A DNA stretch of 64,000 nt from G965237725 sp965237725 (GCA_965237725.1 OZ250151.1:1-64000); one strand, 5' to 3'. Shown: positions 26,936 through 36,948, numbered from the stretch's first letter. Program-made: numbers and translations. The notes: a model not told the origin generated them from the letters alone.

Positions 26936-28732
26936 ATGGAAATTAAAATACCAGACCTGGGGGAATTTGAGAATGTTCCCATCATCGAGATTTTCGTCAA
27001 TGTAGGAGATCATATTTCAGTAGATGATCCCCTGGTTGCAATCGAAAGTGACAAGGCAACCATGGAGATTCCGGCCAGTCACAGCGGCGTGGTTACTGCA
27101 ATAAACGTTTCCGTCGGCGATGAAGTTTCGTCGGGCCAGTTGCTTTTAAATTTGGATGCCTCAACTGTTGCTGCAGCTGATCAAAACCCAGGGGATGAAG
27201 ACAACACAATCGCCGATGAATCAACTGGTGAATCCTCTGTAGCAGAGACTAATCAGCCTGTTTCCCAACCATCGGAACAAGAACCGGAAACCGATATTGC
27301 ACCCGCTATTTTCGAAAAAGGCGACCATCACGCAACCCTGGTTGTGATCGGTTCTGGACCTGGGGGCTATACCGCGGCGTTTCGTGCTGCAGATCTTGGG
27401 CTCGATGTGATTCTGATCGAACGCTATGAAAGACTCGGTGGCGTGTGCCTTAATGTCGGGTGTATACCTTCAAAAGCGTTGCTCCACGTTGCTAAGGTAA
27501 TCAGCGAAAGCAAAGAAGCCGATGAAATTGGACTAAAGTTCTCGAAACCGAAAACCGATATCAAACAGACCCTGGTGTGGAAAAATGGCATCGTTAATCA
27601 GCTTACCAATGGCTTAACCGGATTAGCAAAAAAACGAAAAGTAACGGTTTTAAATGGTGTGGCTCAATTTACCTCGCCCAATATGATTGAAGTAAAATCG
27701 ACAAGCGGCACCGAAACCGTATCCTTCGACAAGGCAATCATTGCAGCGGGCTCCCAACCGGTAGAAATTCCCGGTTTTCCCCACGATGACCCCAGAGTAA
27801 TCGATTCAACGGGCGCATTAGAACTATCCAAACTTCCGAAAAAATTGCTCATTGTGGGTGGTGGCATCATTGGCCTCGAAATGGCAACGGTTTACCATGC
27901 CCTTGGAAGCCAGATCAGTATTGTGGAAATGCTCGATGGCTTAATGGCTGGGGCCGATCCTGACCTGGTACGCCCATTAATGAAGCGCATCAAAAGCCAA
28001 TATGAAGACATTTGGCTAAAAACAAAAGTCACCGCGATGCAGGCCCGGAAAAATGGAATAAAAGTAAGTTTCGAAGGTGATACCGCGCCTACCAGCAAAA
28101 TTTATGATCAGGTCCTGGTCTGCGTAGGGCGGGTGCCAAATGGCCAAAAAATAAATGCGGACTCCGCAGGTGTCAAGGTTACAGATCGGGGATTTATCGA
28201 GGTCAACGATCAGCAGCAGACCAATGTTCCCCATATATTTGCCATTGGCGATATTGTGGGCCAACCTATGTTGGCGCATAAAGCAGTTCACGAAGGTAAA
28301 GTTGCTGCGGAAGTTGCTGCGGGGCTAAAAAGTGGATTCGATGCCAGGGTAATTCCAAGCGTCGCTTATACCGACCCCGAAGTGGCCTGGGTTGGGGTTA
28401 CAGAAATCGAAGCAAAAGCCCAGGGGCTGGATTTTGGCAAAGGTGTTTTTCCGTGGGCAGCCAGCGGTAGAGCATTGTCCCAGGCCCGCAGTGAAGGCGT
28501 TACCAAATTATTATTTGACAAGAAAACTGATCATATTATTGGTGCGGGAATAACAGGCATTAATGCTGGGGACTTAATTGCAGAAGCCGCACTCGCCATA
28601 GAAATGAATGCCGACGCCGAAGACATCGGGCTGACTATTCATGCCCACCCTACCCTGGCTGAAACACTGGGATTTGCAGCCGAGGCTTATGAAGGAACCA
28701 TTACCGATTTATATTTGCCCAGGAAAAAGTAG
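26936..28732 (+). CDS. lpdA: Dihydrolipoyl dehydrogenase E3 with N-terminal lipoyl domain
   Basis: FAD-dependent E3 that reoxidises dihydrolipoamide. 598 residues instead of about 475, because a lipoyl domain (1-78, K40 in ESDKATMEIP) and an acidic linker precede the oxidoreductase. FAD site VVIGSGPGGYTAAFRAADLG, redox disulfide C171/C176 in GGVCLNVGCIPSK, and C-terminal HAHPTLAETLGFAAEA with the catalytic His. The lipoyl-E3 architecture is known from Neisseria and Ralstonia PDH. It is 14 bp after aceF. Confidence 0.96.
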   Translation: MEIKIPDLGEFENVPIIEIFVNVGDHISVDDPLVAIESDKATMEIPASHSGVVTAINVSVGDEVSSGQLLLNLDASTVAAADQNPGDEDNTIADESTGESSVAETNQPVSQPSEQEPETDIAPAIFEKGDHHATLVVIGSGPGGYTAAFRAADLGLDVILIERYERLGGVCLNVGCIPSKALLHVAKVISESKEADEIGLKFSKPKTDIKQTLVWKNGIVNQLTNGLTGLAKKRKVTVLNGVAQFTSPNMIEVKSTSGTETVSFDKAIIAAGSQPVEIPGFPHDDPRVIDSTGALELSKLPKKLLIVGGGIIGLEMATVYHALGSQISIVEMLDGLMAGADPDLVRPLMKRIKSQYEDIWLKTKVTAMQARKNGIKVSFEGDTAPTSKIYDQVLVCVGRVPNGQKINADSAGVKVTDRGFIEVNDQQQTNVPHIFAIGDIVGQPMLAHKAVHEGKVAAEVAAGLKSGFDARVIPSVAYTDPEVAWVGVTEIEAKAQGLDFGKGVFPWAASGRALSQARSEGVTKLLFDKKTDHIIGAGITGINAGDLIAEAALAIEMNADAEDIGLTIHAHPTLAETLGFAAEAYEGTITDLYLPRKK

Positions 28733-28790
28733 AGTTAATTTAAACCAGAAATTTCACTAAACTGTTGTGCGCGGATAATAAATTGTTTTT

Positions 28791-30257
28791 GTGAGTATGT
28801 TGAACTCCAAATTTTCATCTGCCCTACTGATAGTTTCGTTTATGATTGTCATTTTCCTGGGAAGGACTATGTACACTACGATGCCGGAAATGCTGGACTC
28901 TGTGCACAAATGGAATGTCGCGGTCACCCTGGCAGAAGAAAATCGCCTTTCGGTTTTATTGAGAAAAGAACATCATTCTGCACGTTGGGGGGTAATATTT
29001 CCCGCAGCTATTGCGATAAAAATAAATGGGGAGAATCTGACCACCTACTACGCACTGACCATAGTGTTTTTCACCCTGGCCTTTACCATTTTTATTGGCT
29101 TTGCCAGAACGATTCTCAAGCCGACACTTTTGATTGTGTTTGCAGTGCTGCTGTATTTTGAGCCGATGATGTTTCGAGCATCAACTCAATTACAACCAAT
29201 GGTGTTTGCTTTGACCTACCTTGGAATTGCACTATGGGGTAGTACAAAATTTCTGGCAAACCACCAAGTTCGATACCTATTATTGGCCGCGTTATTTGCG
29301 TTCTGTGCATATGGAGCCAAGGAAACCTATTTATTTTTCGCTGTTGGACTATTTGGATTCCTGGTATGGAAAGGTAACATTCGGGCTGGAGCCTGGTTCT
29401 CCATATTTCTATTGATATTTTTTGCTGTGGAGACGATGGTTTTTAATTTAATTTCTGGTGAATTAGTTTTTGGTCGAATTCAGCATCTAAGTGGAGGCAG
29501 CCATCTTTCCCAGATGAGTGGCCAGAAACCAGTAGACCTTTACCAGTTCATCACCGCAAGATGGATCAAATTACCCATTTTGGACAAGCTATTTTCTAGT
29601 GTCACAGTTGTATATATTGCCTACCTAATATTCTCCAGACGATTGGGGCAATTACACCCGTTTGCACTGGGTATTATTTTGATGGCTGTTTCATACTCCT
29701 TATTGGTGACGATTATTCCACTTCAAGTCAATCCACTAATCCCACTGCAACCTTTCAAAGTTGAATATCTCGCCATAGCAATGCCCTTGATGGTCTTTAT
29801 TACATCGCTTGCATTAAATGAAATTGTTAGCCTCGCATCGCCTGGAAGGAATAGTCAGGTATCACTGGCCGCAAGCATAATCGCAATTGTATTTTTGGTC
29901 TTTGCGACGACTAATGAATCACCGTTCAAATATAAATTGAAAACACCGTTGTTGACTACAATCCATCCAAGCAAAGAGTATATGTTCTGGAAATATAACA
30001 ATATAAACAACAGTTTATGGTCTGGGAAAGGAATTTGTTCGCGTAGAACGAAAACTTTGTATTTGACTCTAAATATAATTTCAAACTACCTTAATCACGA
30101 CAACATTAGCGAATATTTAGAAACCTCAAAATTCGGAAGCATTCGGATTTTGCACGTTGTTGGTATGGAACCAGAGAAAATCAAAACGTTTTCTCCGGCC
30201 AGAAATTTATTTCGTCAAATATCAAAAGCGCAATGCATTGAAATTTACGGCAAGTAA
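28791..30257 (+). CDS. Polytopic membrane protein, GT-C glycosyltransferase-like
   Basis: 488 residues with about 9-11 hydrophobic segments and a C-terminal soluble part of about 100 residues. The short soluble loop after TM1 with HHSARWGVIFP, followed by alternating helices, resembles GT-C (PMT/ArnT/GT39-like) transferases, but I recognise no specific family. Start GTG 28791, or ATG 28797. The last third is clearly more AT-rich than its neighbours. It stands alone between lpd and the convergent DUF2130 gene; acquisition by transfer is possible. Confidence 0.6.
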   Translation: MSMLNSKFSSALLIVSFMIVIFLGRTMYTTMPEMLDSVHKWNVAVTLAEENRLSVLLRKEHHSARWGVIFPAAIAIKINGENLTTYYALTIVFFTLAFTIFIGFARTILKPTLLIVFAVLLYFEPMMFRASTQLQPMVFALTYLGIALWGSTKFLANHQVRYLLLAALFAFCAYGAKETYLFFAVGLFGFLVWKGNIRAGAWFSIFLLIFFAVETMVFNLISGELVFGRIQHLSGGSHLSQMSGQKPVDLYQFITARWIKLPILDKLFSSVTVVYIAYLIFSRRLGQLHPFALGIILMAVSYSLLVTIIPLQVNPLIPLQPFKVEYLAIAMPLMVFITSLALNEIVSLASPGRNSQVSLAASIIAIVFLVFATTNESPFKYKLKTPLLTTIHPSKEYMFWKYNNINNSLWSGKGICSRRTKTLYLTLNIISNYLNHDNISEYLETSKFGSIRILHVVGMEPEKIKTFSPARNLFRQISKAQCIEIYGK

Positions 30258-30302
30258 AGAGCATGTAACAAATAACAGCCGGGGCTGTCTTGTCAATATT
30301 AG

Positions 30303-31457
30303 CTAATCACTGTCATCCAACTCCAACGATTTAATTGTCGGCAGACCCGATCCAATAATCCCTCGCATTTCACCATACATTCCAACGGTATTATTCGCCA
30401 TTCGATCAATTTGCTTTTCCCTTTCTTTCCATATCTTTTCCATTGCCCGGCGCTCTCTGATCAATTGCTCCTGCATTGCATTAAAGCTCTCTACAATGGC
30501 CTCGATACGTTGCTTAAATTCTTCACCAGACAGATAACCATAGATCATTTCTACTTTTTCATTTTTCCCTAGGGAAGCCTGTCGAACAAAACTCAAATCA
30601 ATCAGGTGTTTTCGTAACGCCAGGGTCAAACCGAGATATGAATGTAAATTGCAAACCCAGACACCATCAATTTGTCCAAATTGATTAATTCCATCGGGCA
30701 AGGTTGAAGTTACAATTACAGAAAACGTTGCAGACGCACTGCGCTGATCATCTTTTAGTTTTTCAATCCAGCCTTGAGACCAGCGCTTGGCGTTTTTCGC
30801 CTCCCAGATAATCGTTCCGCATATTTTCTGGGACTCATTAATTACTTCTTGAAGGATATCTGCACCACGGACGCCTTTGGATACGGGCAGGAAGTTATCC
30901 TGAGGAAATGTCTGGGATAATTTTGTCTCGAGGTCATTTTCCAGTAACTCACCCTGGAGCTCCTGAGAACCAACTTCACTTTTACGCTTAACTTCTGCTA
31001 CCGAGGCCCTTAAGTCATCAATCTGTTTCTCTTTTTCTTTTAACTGGAAATGGAATTCCTGATCCAGTTGTTTTCGAATATCCTGAGCTAGAGAATTTTT
31101 TTCCGCATCAAGTCGCCGTTGTAATTCCACGTCCATTTCTTTTTGTTTTTGTTCAAGTAGTCTGGTTTTTTTCCTGATTTCCAGCTCCGCTTCTTGCGCT
31201 AGTTCAGCAATCTTGTTTTTTTCCACCAACTGGGCCTGCAAGTCAGCCATTTCCATAGCCAGCCGGGTTTCCCTTTCTTTTAACTGTAGATTGAATTTAT
31301 TTTCCGCGCGCTTCATTGAGTCTTCCAGCGCTTTCTCTTTTTCCATGTCAAAATCTGACTGAATTTCCAAACGAATCTGACTCGCCAAAACTTCCGAAAT
31401 TGCGATATCTTCGCCGCAGTTCGGGCACTTGAAATTATGTTGTTTTTTATCCATCAT
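30303..31457 (-). CDS. DUF2130 domain protein (coiled coil plus nuclease-like domain)
   Basis: 384 residues. N-terminal zinc-ribbon-like FKCPNCGEDI, a long Glu/Lys coiled coil (about 30-170), then the DUF2130 region GVRGADILQEVINESQKICG / TIIWEAKNAKRWSQGWIEKL, whose spaced acidic and Lys residues (ADI...WEAK) look like a PD-(D/E)XK nuclease core. Function is unknown in the family. Its ATG overlaps the recO stop by 4 bp, so it is translated from the recO operon, suggesting a DNA-related role. Confidence 0.8.
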   Translation of the reverse strand: MMDKKQHNFKCPNCGEDIAISEVLASQIRLEIQSDFDMEKEKALEDSMKRAENKFNLQLKERETRLAMEMADLQAQLVEKNKIAELAQEAELEIRKKTRLLEQKQKEMDVELQRRLDAEKNSLAQDIRKQLDQEFHFQLKEKEKQIDDLRASVAEVKRKSEVGSQELQGELLENDLETKLSQTFPQDNFLPVSKGVRGADILQEVINESQKICGTIIWEAKNAKRWSQGWIEKLKDDQRSASATFSVIVTSTLPDGINQFGQIDGVWVCNLHSYLGLTLALRKHLIDLSFVRQASLGKNEKVEMIYGYLSGEEFKQRIEAIVESFNAMQEQLIRERRAMEKIWKEREKQIDRMANNTVGMYGEMRGIIGSGLPTIKSLELDDSD

Positions 31458-32176
31458 TTCACTGTTTGAATCTCATATTGTTTCATTTCTCTGACCACTC
31501 GCCGCGTTCTCAAATCCCGACCGTTTAATTGAATATCGATTAACGAACGAGTTAACTTTTGAGCTTCGCTTTGCACTTCATCGGATTCAAATTCTTCCTG
31601 TTGTAATGCCAATAGCGTAGAGCCGGATATCGAATCTGGAGTTTCAGATTTTGCGATAACCGGACCTTTTTGTGGAAAATAACGATATCGACTACCGCTA
31701 ACGACCACTTCACCGGTTTCCACGTCATGGTCGAGCACCAGGCCAAAACCAATTTCCTGTAATAAAACCTTTTCGAATACGCGCAATACTGTATATGGAT
31801 TGCTTCCCTCAATCAACGATATCACTGAATCATAATATTTATCGTATAACAATTCATGGGGGTCGTGCCGATGTAACAACTTTAACAACAATTCATTCAT
31901 ATAATATCCGCTGGACAATCCGGACGCACTTAGCTGAGGATAGAACCCCGTTTGCTCGATACTTGTCAATATGGGTAGTTCGCCTTTTCCAGTCCAGCTC
32001 AATAGCAGGGGTTTAAATCCGAGAAACAGGCCTTGAATCTGCGACTTTTTTCTGCGACAGCCTTTTGCGATCAAAGTTAGCCTTCCATGATTACGAGTAA
32101 AAATCTCGACCAGTAAACTGCTCTCTCTATAGGATCGTCGATGAAGAACAAAACCGGATTGCTGATTGGCTTTCAC
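31454..32176 (-). CDS. recO: DNA repair protein RecO
   Basis: Recombination mediator of the RecFOR pathway, loading RecA on SSB-coated DNA. 240 residues: N-terminal OB fold (GFVLHRRSYRESSLLVEIFTR), helical middle (LSSGYYMNELLLKLLHRHDPHELL) and a C-terminal part ending RRVVREMKQYEIQ. The family zinc-finger cysteines are not present, as in several Gammaproteobacteria. It follows era by 15 bp. Confidence 0.93.
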   Translation of the reverse strand: MKANQQSGFVLHRRSYRESSLLVEIFTRNHGRLTLIAKGCRRKKSQIQGLFLGFKPLLLSWTGKGELPILTSIEQTGFYPQLSASGLSSGYYMNELLLKLLHRHDPHELLYDKYYDSVISLIEGSNPYTVLRVFEKVLLQEIGFGLVLDHDVETGEVVVSGSRYRYFPQKGPVIAKSETPDSISGSTLLALQQEEFESDEVQSEAQKLTRSLIDIQLNGRDLRTRRVVREMKQYEIQTVK

Positions 32177-32191
32177 AATTAATTCCGTAGA

Positions 32192-33115
32192 TCAACTTTC
32201 AGAATAGCCAAGCGATCGCAAAAGTACAGCATTTTCTGCCCAACCCTTTCTTACCTTGACCCATAAGGTTAAAAAAACCTTTTGATTGAACGATTTTTCC
32301 ATTTCAACCCGTGCTCGTGTACCGATATGTTTTAGTTGCTTTCCTTTCTTGCCAATTACGATGGACTTTTGGCCATCTTTTTCAACCCAAATCACACCAT
32401 CAATGCAAAGTAAACCTTTGTCGTTGACTTCAAATTTTGTGATTTCGGTAGCTATGGAGTAGGGTAACTCCTGCCCAAGGAAATTAAAAACTTGTTCGCG
32501 AATAAATTCCGCGGCCATAAATCGGCTGGACCGATCGCTGATCTGATCTGATGGAAATCCTGGTGGCCCCACTTCAAGATGATGAGATATGGTGTCAAGG
32601 AAGCCGTCAACGTTATCCAACTTGAGCGCAGATAATGGAATTATTTCAGCAAAAGAATGAATCGATTTTGAACTCTCTATTAGCGGTAACAACTGTGATT
32701 TATCTTTCAACTGGTCAATTTTATTGATCAATAATATCACTGGGCAGTTAAGGGATTTAATCGGCTTAAAAATTGTTTTCAAATCTTCATCCCATCCTTT
32801 GTAGTCCGTCATAAAAACAATAAGATCTACATCAGACATACTGGATATTGCAGTACGGTTAATCACCCTGTTCAGGTTTTTCCGTTGATCCTTATGCATG
32901 CCAGGGGTGTCAACAAATACAATTTGATGATTCTCGGTGCTTTTAATACCCAGTATTCGATGACGGGTTGTTTGCGGCCGTCTGGATATGATTGAAATTT
33001 TTTCACCAATAATTTTGTTGATCAAAGTCGATTTACCGACATTAGGCGGTCCGACCAACGCAACAAATCCAAATCGATGGTCGCTATTCTTTGACAACTT
33101 AACCTTCAAGCTCAT
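32192..33115 (-). CDS. era: GTPase Era
   Basis: 16S rRNA-binding GTPase for 30S assembly, 307 residues from ATG 33115. G1 GPPNVGKST, G3 DTPGMH, G4 NKID and G5 SALK are in order, followed by a KH domain with VIGKKGKQLKHIGTRAR. The frame is open upstream to 33163, but ATG 33115 gives the standard N-terminus; it still overlaps rnc by 17 bp, consistent with translational coupling. Confidence 0.95.
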   Translation of the reverse strand: MSLKVKLSKNSDHRFGFVALVGPPNVGKSTLINKIIGEKISIISRRPQTTRHRILGIKSTENHQIVFVDTPGMHKDQRKNLNRVINRTAISSMSDVDLIVFMTDYKGWDEDLKTIFKPIKSLNCPVILLINKIDQLKDKSQLLPLIESSKSIHSFAEIIPLSALKLDNVDGFLDTISHHLEVGPPGFPSDQISDRSSRFMAAEFIREQVFNFLGQELPYSIATEITKFEVNDKGLLCIDGVIWVEKDGQKSIVIGKKGKQLKHIGTRARVEMEKSFNQKVFLTLWVKVRKGWAENAVLLRSLGYSES

Positions 33116-33782
33116 GAGATGCCATGGCTTCCAGAGCCAACGCCGCAGCGCCCTGCTCAGCATGTTTTCGACTGCTAGCAGAACTTACAAATTTCGTGCT
33201 AATGCCTGTGACTTCACAGGAAACGGTAAAAACCAGATTGTGTGCCTCACCTTGCTGATTTATGACACTATAAGCTGGCAGCGGCAGATCTTTTTTCTGC
33301 AGCATTTCCTGCAATTGGGTTTTACTGTCTTTGAGCCCGACGGGTTGTATTGAACTCAGCATTTCAGCATAAAGTGGATCCAGCACAATATGTACCGCCT
33401 TCATTCCGCCATCAAGATACACAGCACCTACAATTGCCTCGATGGCATCAGACAAAATAGAATCCCTGTTGTACCCCCCACTTTTTAACTCTCCACCGCC
33501 CATTAACATATTCTCCTGAAGTCTTAGATTCCGAGCCAGATCTGCCAGGGTGGTTTTGCGAACCAGAGTTGCTCGCATCTTGGTTAAATCACCTTCGGAA
33601 TTCCTTGGAAACTTGTGATAAAGAATTTCCGCAACGACGAACCCCAAAATGCTATCGCCTAAATATTCGAGGCGCTCATTATTTGGGCTTCCCACACTAC
33701 GATGGGATAAGGCCCGAACTAACAGTGAAGAGTCAATAAATTTATAACCAAGTTTTTTCTGCAGTGAAACGATATCACTCAT
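33099..33782 (-). CDS. rnc: Ribonuclease III
   Basis: Double-strand RNA endonuclease, 227 residues. RNase III signature NERLEYLGDSILGFVVAE at 35-52 (catalytic Asp and Glu visible), second acidic site AIEAIVGAVYLDGG, and a C-terminal dsRBD (about 155-222). It lies between DUF4845 and era in the usual order. Confidence 0.96.
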   Translation of the reverse strand: MSDIVSLQKKLGYKFIDSSLLVRALSHRSVGSPNNERLEYLGDSILGFVVAEILYHKFPRNSEGDLTKMRATLVRKTTLADLARNLRLQENMLMGGGELKSGGYNRDSILSDAIEAIVGAVYLDGGMKAVHIVLDPLYAEMLSSIQPVGLKDSKTQLQEMLQKKDLPLPAYSVINQQGEAHNLVFTVSCEVTGISTKFVSSASSRKHAEQGAAALALEAMASHELEG

Positions 33783-33822
33783 TCATTAAATCGCAAAAAT
33801 TTAAACCTTGAATCATATGCGG

Positions 33823-34209
33823 TCAATTTATGGGTGCTAGCACATGATTCTTAAAATCAAACAATAAGCTGACATTATAGGCAATTGGAATGACCACCTC
33901 ATAATCCAGAGACAAATCCCGTTTTCCCTGAATAGTTTTCACCTTAAAGGTTTTATTCAGATTGACGACTTGGTGCGCAAAATCGATATTCAGTTTACGA
34001 TTTAATTTTCTAAGCAGCTGGGCGCGGTGCATTGTCATTACCGCGGGATCTGAAGCCAAATCTGTCAGTCCCCGATGTAGCTTGGCATTATTGAGATAGG
34101 GTGGAATCGATAGTATCAGCAAATAACATATGGAAATAAAAAGTACTGTTCCCCAGATGAACCCCCAAAAAGACAATCCACGTTGTCGCTTCATTTTAGT
34201 CAAAATCAT
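33823..34209 (-). CDS. DUF4845 membrane protein
   Basis: 128 residues: short basic N-terminus with KRQRGLSFWGF, a single transmembrane helix (about 14-36) and a small periplasmic domain ending DYEVVIPIAYNVSLLFDF. This family is regularly found between lepB and rnc; its function is unknown. ATG 34209 has AGAGGG six bases upstream. Confidence 0.88.
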   Translation of the reverse strand: MILTKMKRQRGLSFWGFIWGTVLFISICYLLILSIPPYLNNAKLHRGLTDLASDPAVMTMHRAQLLRKLNRKLNIDFAHQVVNLNKTFKVKTIQGKRDLSLDYEVVIPIAYNVSLLFDFKNHVLAPIN

Positions 34210-34286
34210 GATTTACCCTCTTTAATAAAAAATAAAAATCTTTTTTATGACGATTGATCCATAGAATTATCGAACCCGAACGCGCT

Positions 34287-35090
34287 CTATTTAATAGAGT
34301 TGCCAATTCGACTCCATTTTACACCACCCCCTGTATTACTTTTCCAGCTAAACCAGATAAAAAAGGCTCTACCCACCACATTACTCTCTGGTACAAATCG
34401 CCAATAACGGCTGTCATTGCTGTGATCCCGGTTATCTCCCATAACGAAATAATGCCCGGCCGGAACAATTACCTCGACCAAATCTCTGGATTTTTTCGAA
34501 TCATCCAGCAATATTTTGTGGGCTACACCATCGAAGGACTCAATAACCTGGCTCGCGGACTTACCTTTTAGCTTGACCTGTTCAAATTCAAATATACCAT
34601 CATGTTTGACATCCACTTCCACACCGTTTATTGAAAGGTTTTTATCGATATAAGTCAATTTGTCACCGGGCAGGCCAACTACTCGTTTTATGAAATTTAA
34701 TTTTGGATCCACTGGATACCGAAAAACCATAACGTCACCACGATTCGGGTTGGCTATGGGCAAGATCTTCTTATTAATCACCGGCAATCGAATGCCGTAA
34801 GTAAATTTATTGACCAGAATAAAATCGCCGATGTGCAGGCTTGGTAGCATCGAACCCGATGGAATTCGAAACGGCTCAACGATAAATGAGCGCAATACAA
34901 ACACGATCAGTATTACTGGAAAGAGCGCCCGAGCATACTCAACAATAATTGGCTGTGTTCTTACCTCATCAGCACCACCTTCGTGTCCAGGCACATTAGA
35001 TTTTATCCGTCCTCTAGTGAAAATCTTATACAGCAAAATAATACCACCCGTCACCAACAAAGCAATAAATAACAGCAATGAAAAATCCAC
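34287..35090 (-). CDS. lepB: Signal peptidase I
   Basis: Membrane peptidase that cleaves Sec and Tat signal peptides. 267 residues with two transmembrane segments near 3-22 and 55-70, catalytic Ser80 in FRIPSGSMLPSL and general base Lys135 in LNFIKRVVGLPGD, and the C-terminal box MGDNRDHSNDSRYWRFV. Located 49 bp downstream of lepA in the conserved order. Confidence 0.96.
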   Translation of the reverse strand: MDFSLLLFIALLVTGGIILLYKIFTRGRIKSNVPGHEGGADEVRTQPIIVEYARALFPVILIVFVLRSFIVEPFRIPSGSMLPSLHIGDFILVNKFTYGIRLPVINKKILPIANPNRGDVMVFRYPVDPKLNFIKRVVGLPGDKLTYIDKNLSINGVEVDVKHDGIFEFEQVKLKGKSASQVIESFDGVAHKILLDDSKKSRDLVEVIVPAGHYFVMGDNRDHSNDSRYWRFVPESNVVGRAFFIWFSWKSNTGGGVKWSRIGNSIK

Positions 35091-35139
35091 AGTAACTCCC
35101 GTCTAGAAAATAATTCGAATAATAAGGTTTATTGTGCGG

Positions 35140-36948
35140 TCAATTCCGCTCCACTTTGAGTACCGAAAGAAATGCCTCCTGGGGAATTTCAACCGATCCA
35201 ATTTGTTTCATTCTTTTTTTACCTGCTTTTTGCTTTTCCAGTAGTTTTCGCTTTCTTGTAATATCGCCCCCATAACATTTGGCGGTTACATTTTTTCGTA
35301 ATGCTTTAACTGTTTCCCTGGAAATAATTTTAGCACCAATAGCGGCCTGAATGGCAACATCAAACATCTGTCGAGGAATTAGTTTTCTCATCCTTTTAAC
35401 CAGGTCTCGGGCACGATACAGACTTTGTTCCTTATGCACCAAAACTGCCAGAGGATCAACTTTTTCGCCGTTAATCATCACATCAACCTTAACCATATCC
35501 GCAGGCCGGCTATCGATCAATTCGTAATCCAACGAACCATAACCCCGGCTAACGGATTTTAGCTTATCGAAAAAATCCAGCACAACTTCGGTCAATGGCA
35601 TCTCAAACTCGACCATAACCTGCCTTCCATGGTAGTGAATATTTTTCTGGATACCGCGACGCTCAACACACAAAGTAATTACCGCACCAACATATTCGTG
35701 GGGAACCAGAACTCGGGTGATCAAAAACGGCTCTTTGATCAATTCAATTCTCGATGGATCAGGCAAATCTGTGGGATTGTCGATAAATTTCACATCACCA
35801 TTCTTAAGGTGAATTTCGTATACCACGGTAGGCGCTGTGGTGATAAGCTCAATCTGATACTCCCGCTCGAGCCTTTCCTGAACAATCTCCATATGCAACA
35901 TTCCCAGGAAACCACAGCGAAATCCAAACCCCAAAGCCTGGGACGATTCGGGTTCAAATCGGAAACTGGCATCGTTCAGACTTAATTTATCCAGAGCAAC
36001 CCGAAAAGCCTCAAAGTCTGCGTTGTTAATCGGATATAGTCCTGCAAAGACCGTTGGTTTGACTTCCTTAAATCCTGCCAGGGCAGTACCAGCAGGTTGA
36101 TTGGCCAATGTTACCGTATCCCCTACCCGCGCCGCTTTAATTTCTTTTAACCCGGCGATCAAAAACCCAACATTTCCCGCTGAAAGTCTTTCAACATTAA
36201 CCGGCTTGGGCGTGAAAATACCAATATTCTCCACCTGATAATCTATACCGGTAGACATCATTTTTATCTTGGCACGCCCCACTTTTAATTCACCTTCCAT
36301 AATCCGAATCAGGGAAACCACACCGAGATAATTATCAAACCACGAGTCAATAACCAGGGCTTGAAGTCTTGACTCGGCCAAGCCTCTCGGCGGCGGTAAA
36401 TGGGTCACAATTTGCTCAAGAATATCAACCACCCCTTGCCCGGTTTTTGCACTGACAGAAATGGCTTCACTGCTATCCAGACCGATAACATCTTCAATTT
36501 CCTGTAAAACCTTTTCGGGTTCCGCTGCGGGTAAATCAATTTTATTGAGTACGGGTATTACAGTGAGTCCGAGGTCCACTGCAGTGTAACAATTTGCAAC
36601 GGTCTGGGCTTCCACACCCTGGGCCGCATCAACCACCAGTAAAGCACCCTCGCAGGCATTAAGGGATCTGGATACTTCATAAGCGAAATCAACATGGCCA
36701 GGCGTGTCGATGAGGTTTAACTGATACAGGTGGCCATCTTTCGCGCGGTACTCCAAAGATACGCTTTGGGCTTTTATGGTTATGCCACGTTCTCGTTCCA
36801 GTTCCATGGAATCGAGGACCTGCTCCTTCATCTCTCGTTTTTCAAGTCCACCGCAGGTTTGAATGAATCGATCAGCCAGGGTGGATTTTCCATGATCTAC
36901 ATGAGCAATAATTGAAAAATTACGGATTCGCGCAGGGTCACTAATCAT
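35140..36948 (-). CDS. lepA: Elongation factor 4 (LepA)
   Basis: Ribosomal back-translocation/assembly GTPase, 602 residues from ATG 36948. G1 AHVDHGKST, G2 ERERGITIKAQ, G3 DTPGHVDF, G4 NKID, and the unique C-terminal domain (KCYGGDITRKRKLLEKQKAGKKRM). A TTG at 36960 would add four residues; ATG fits the family better. Confidence 0.96.
   Translation of the reverse strand: MISDPARIRNFSIIAHVDHGKSTLADRFIQTCGGLEKREMKEQVLDSMELERERGITIKAQSVSLEYRAKDGHLYQLNLIDTPGHVDFAYEVSRSLNACEGALLVVDAAQGVEAQTVANCYTAVDLGLTVIPVLNKIDLPAAEPEKVLQEIEDVIGLDSSEAISVSAKTGQGVVDILEQIVTHLPPPRGLAESRLQALVIDSWFDNYLGVVSLIRIMEGELKVGRAKIKMMSTGIDYQVENIGIFTPKPVNVERLSAGNVGFLIAGLKEIKAARVGDTVTLANQPAGTALAGFKEVKPTVFAGLYPINNADFEAFRVALDKLSLNDASFRFEPESSQALGFGFRCGFLGMLHMEIVQERLEREYQIELITTAPTVVYEIHLKNGDVKFIDNPTDLPDPSRIELIKEPFLITRVLVPHEYVGAVITLCVERRGIQKNIHYHGRQVMVEFEMPLTEVVLDFFDKLKSVSRGYGSLDYELIDSRPADMVKVDVMINGEKVDPLAVLVHKEQSLYRARDLVKRMRKLIPRQMFDVAIQAAIGAKIISRETVKALRKNVTAKCYGGDITRKRKLLEKQKAGKKRMKQIGSVEIPQEAFLSVLKVERN

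Noticed and set aside
30270..30292. ACAGCC/GGCTGT hairpin as terminator between the GT-C-like and DUF2130 genes
   Set aside because: The stem is short with a tiny loop and no T run; cannot be called a terminator.
33116..33163. Longer Era starting inside rnc
   Set aside because: Would add 16 residues not seen in Era and overlap rnc by 65 bp; ATG 33115 gives the family N-terminus.
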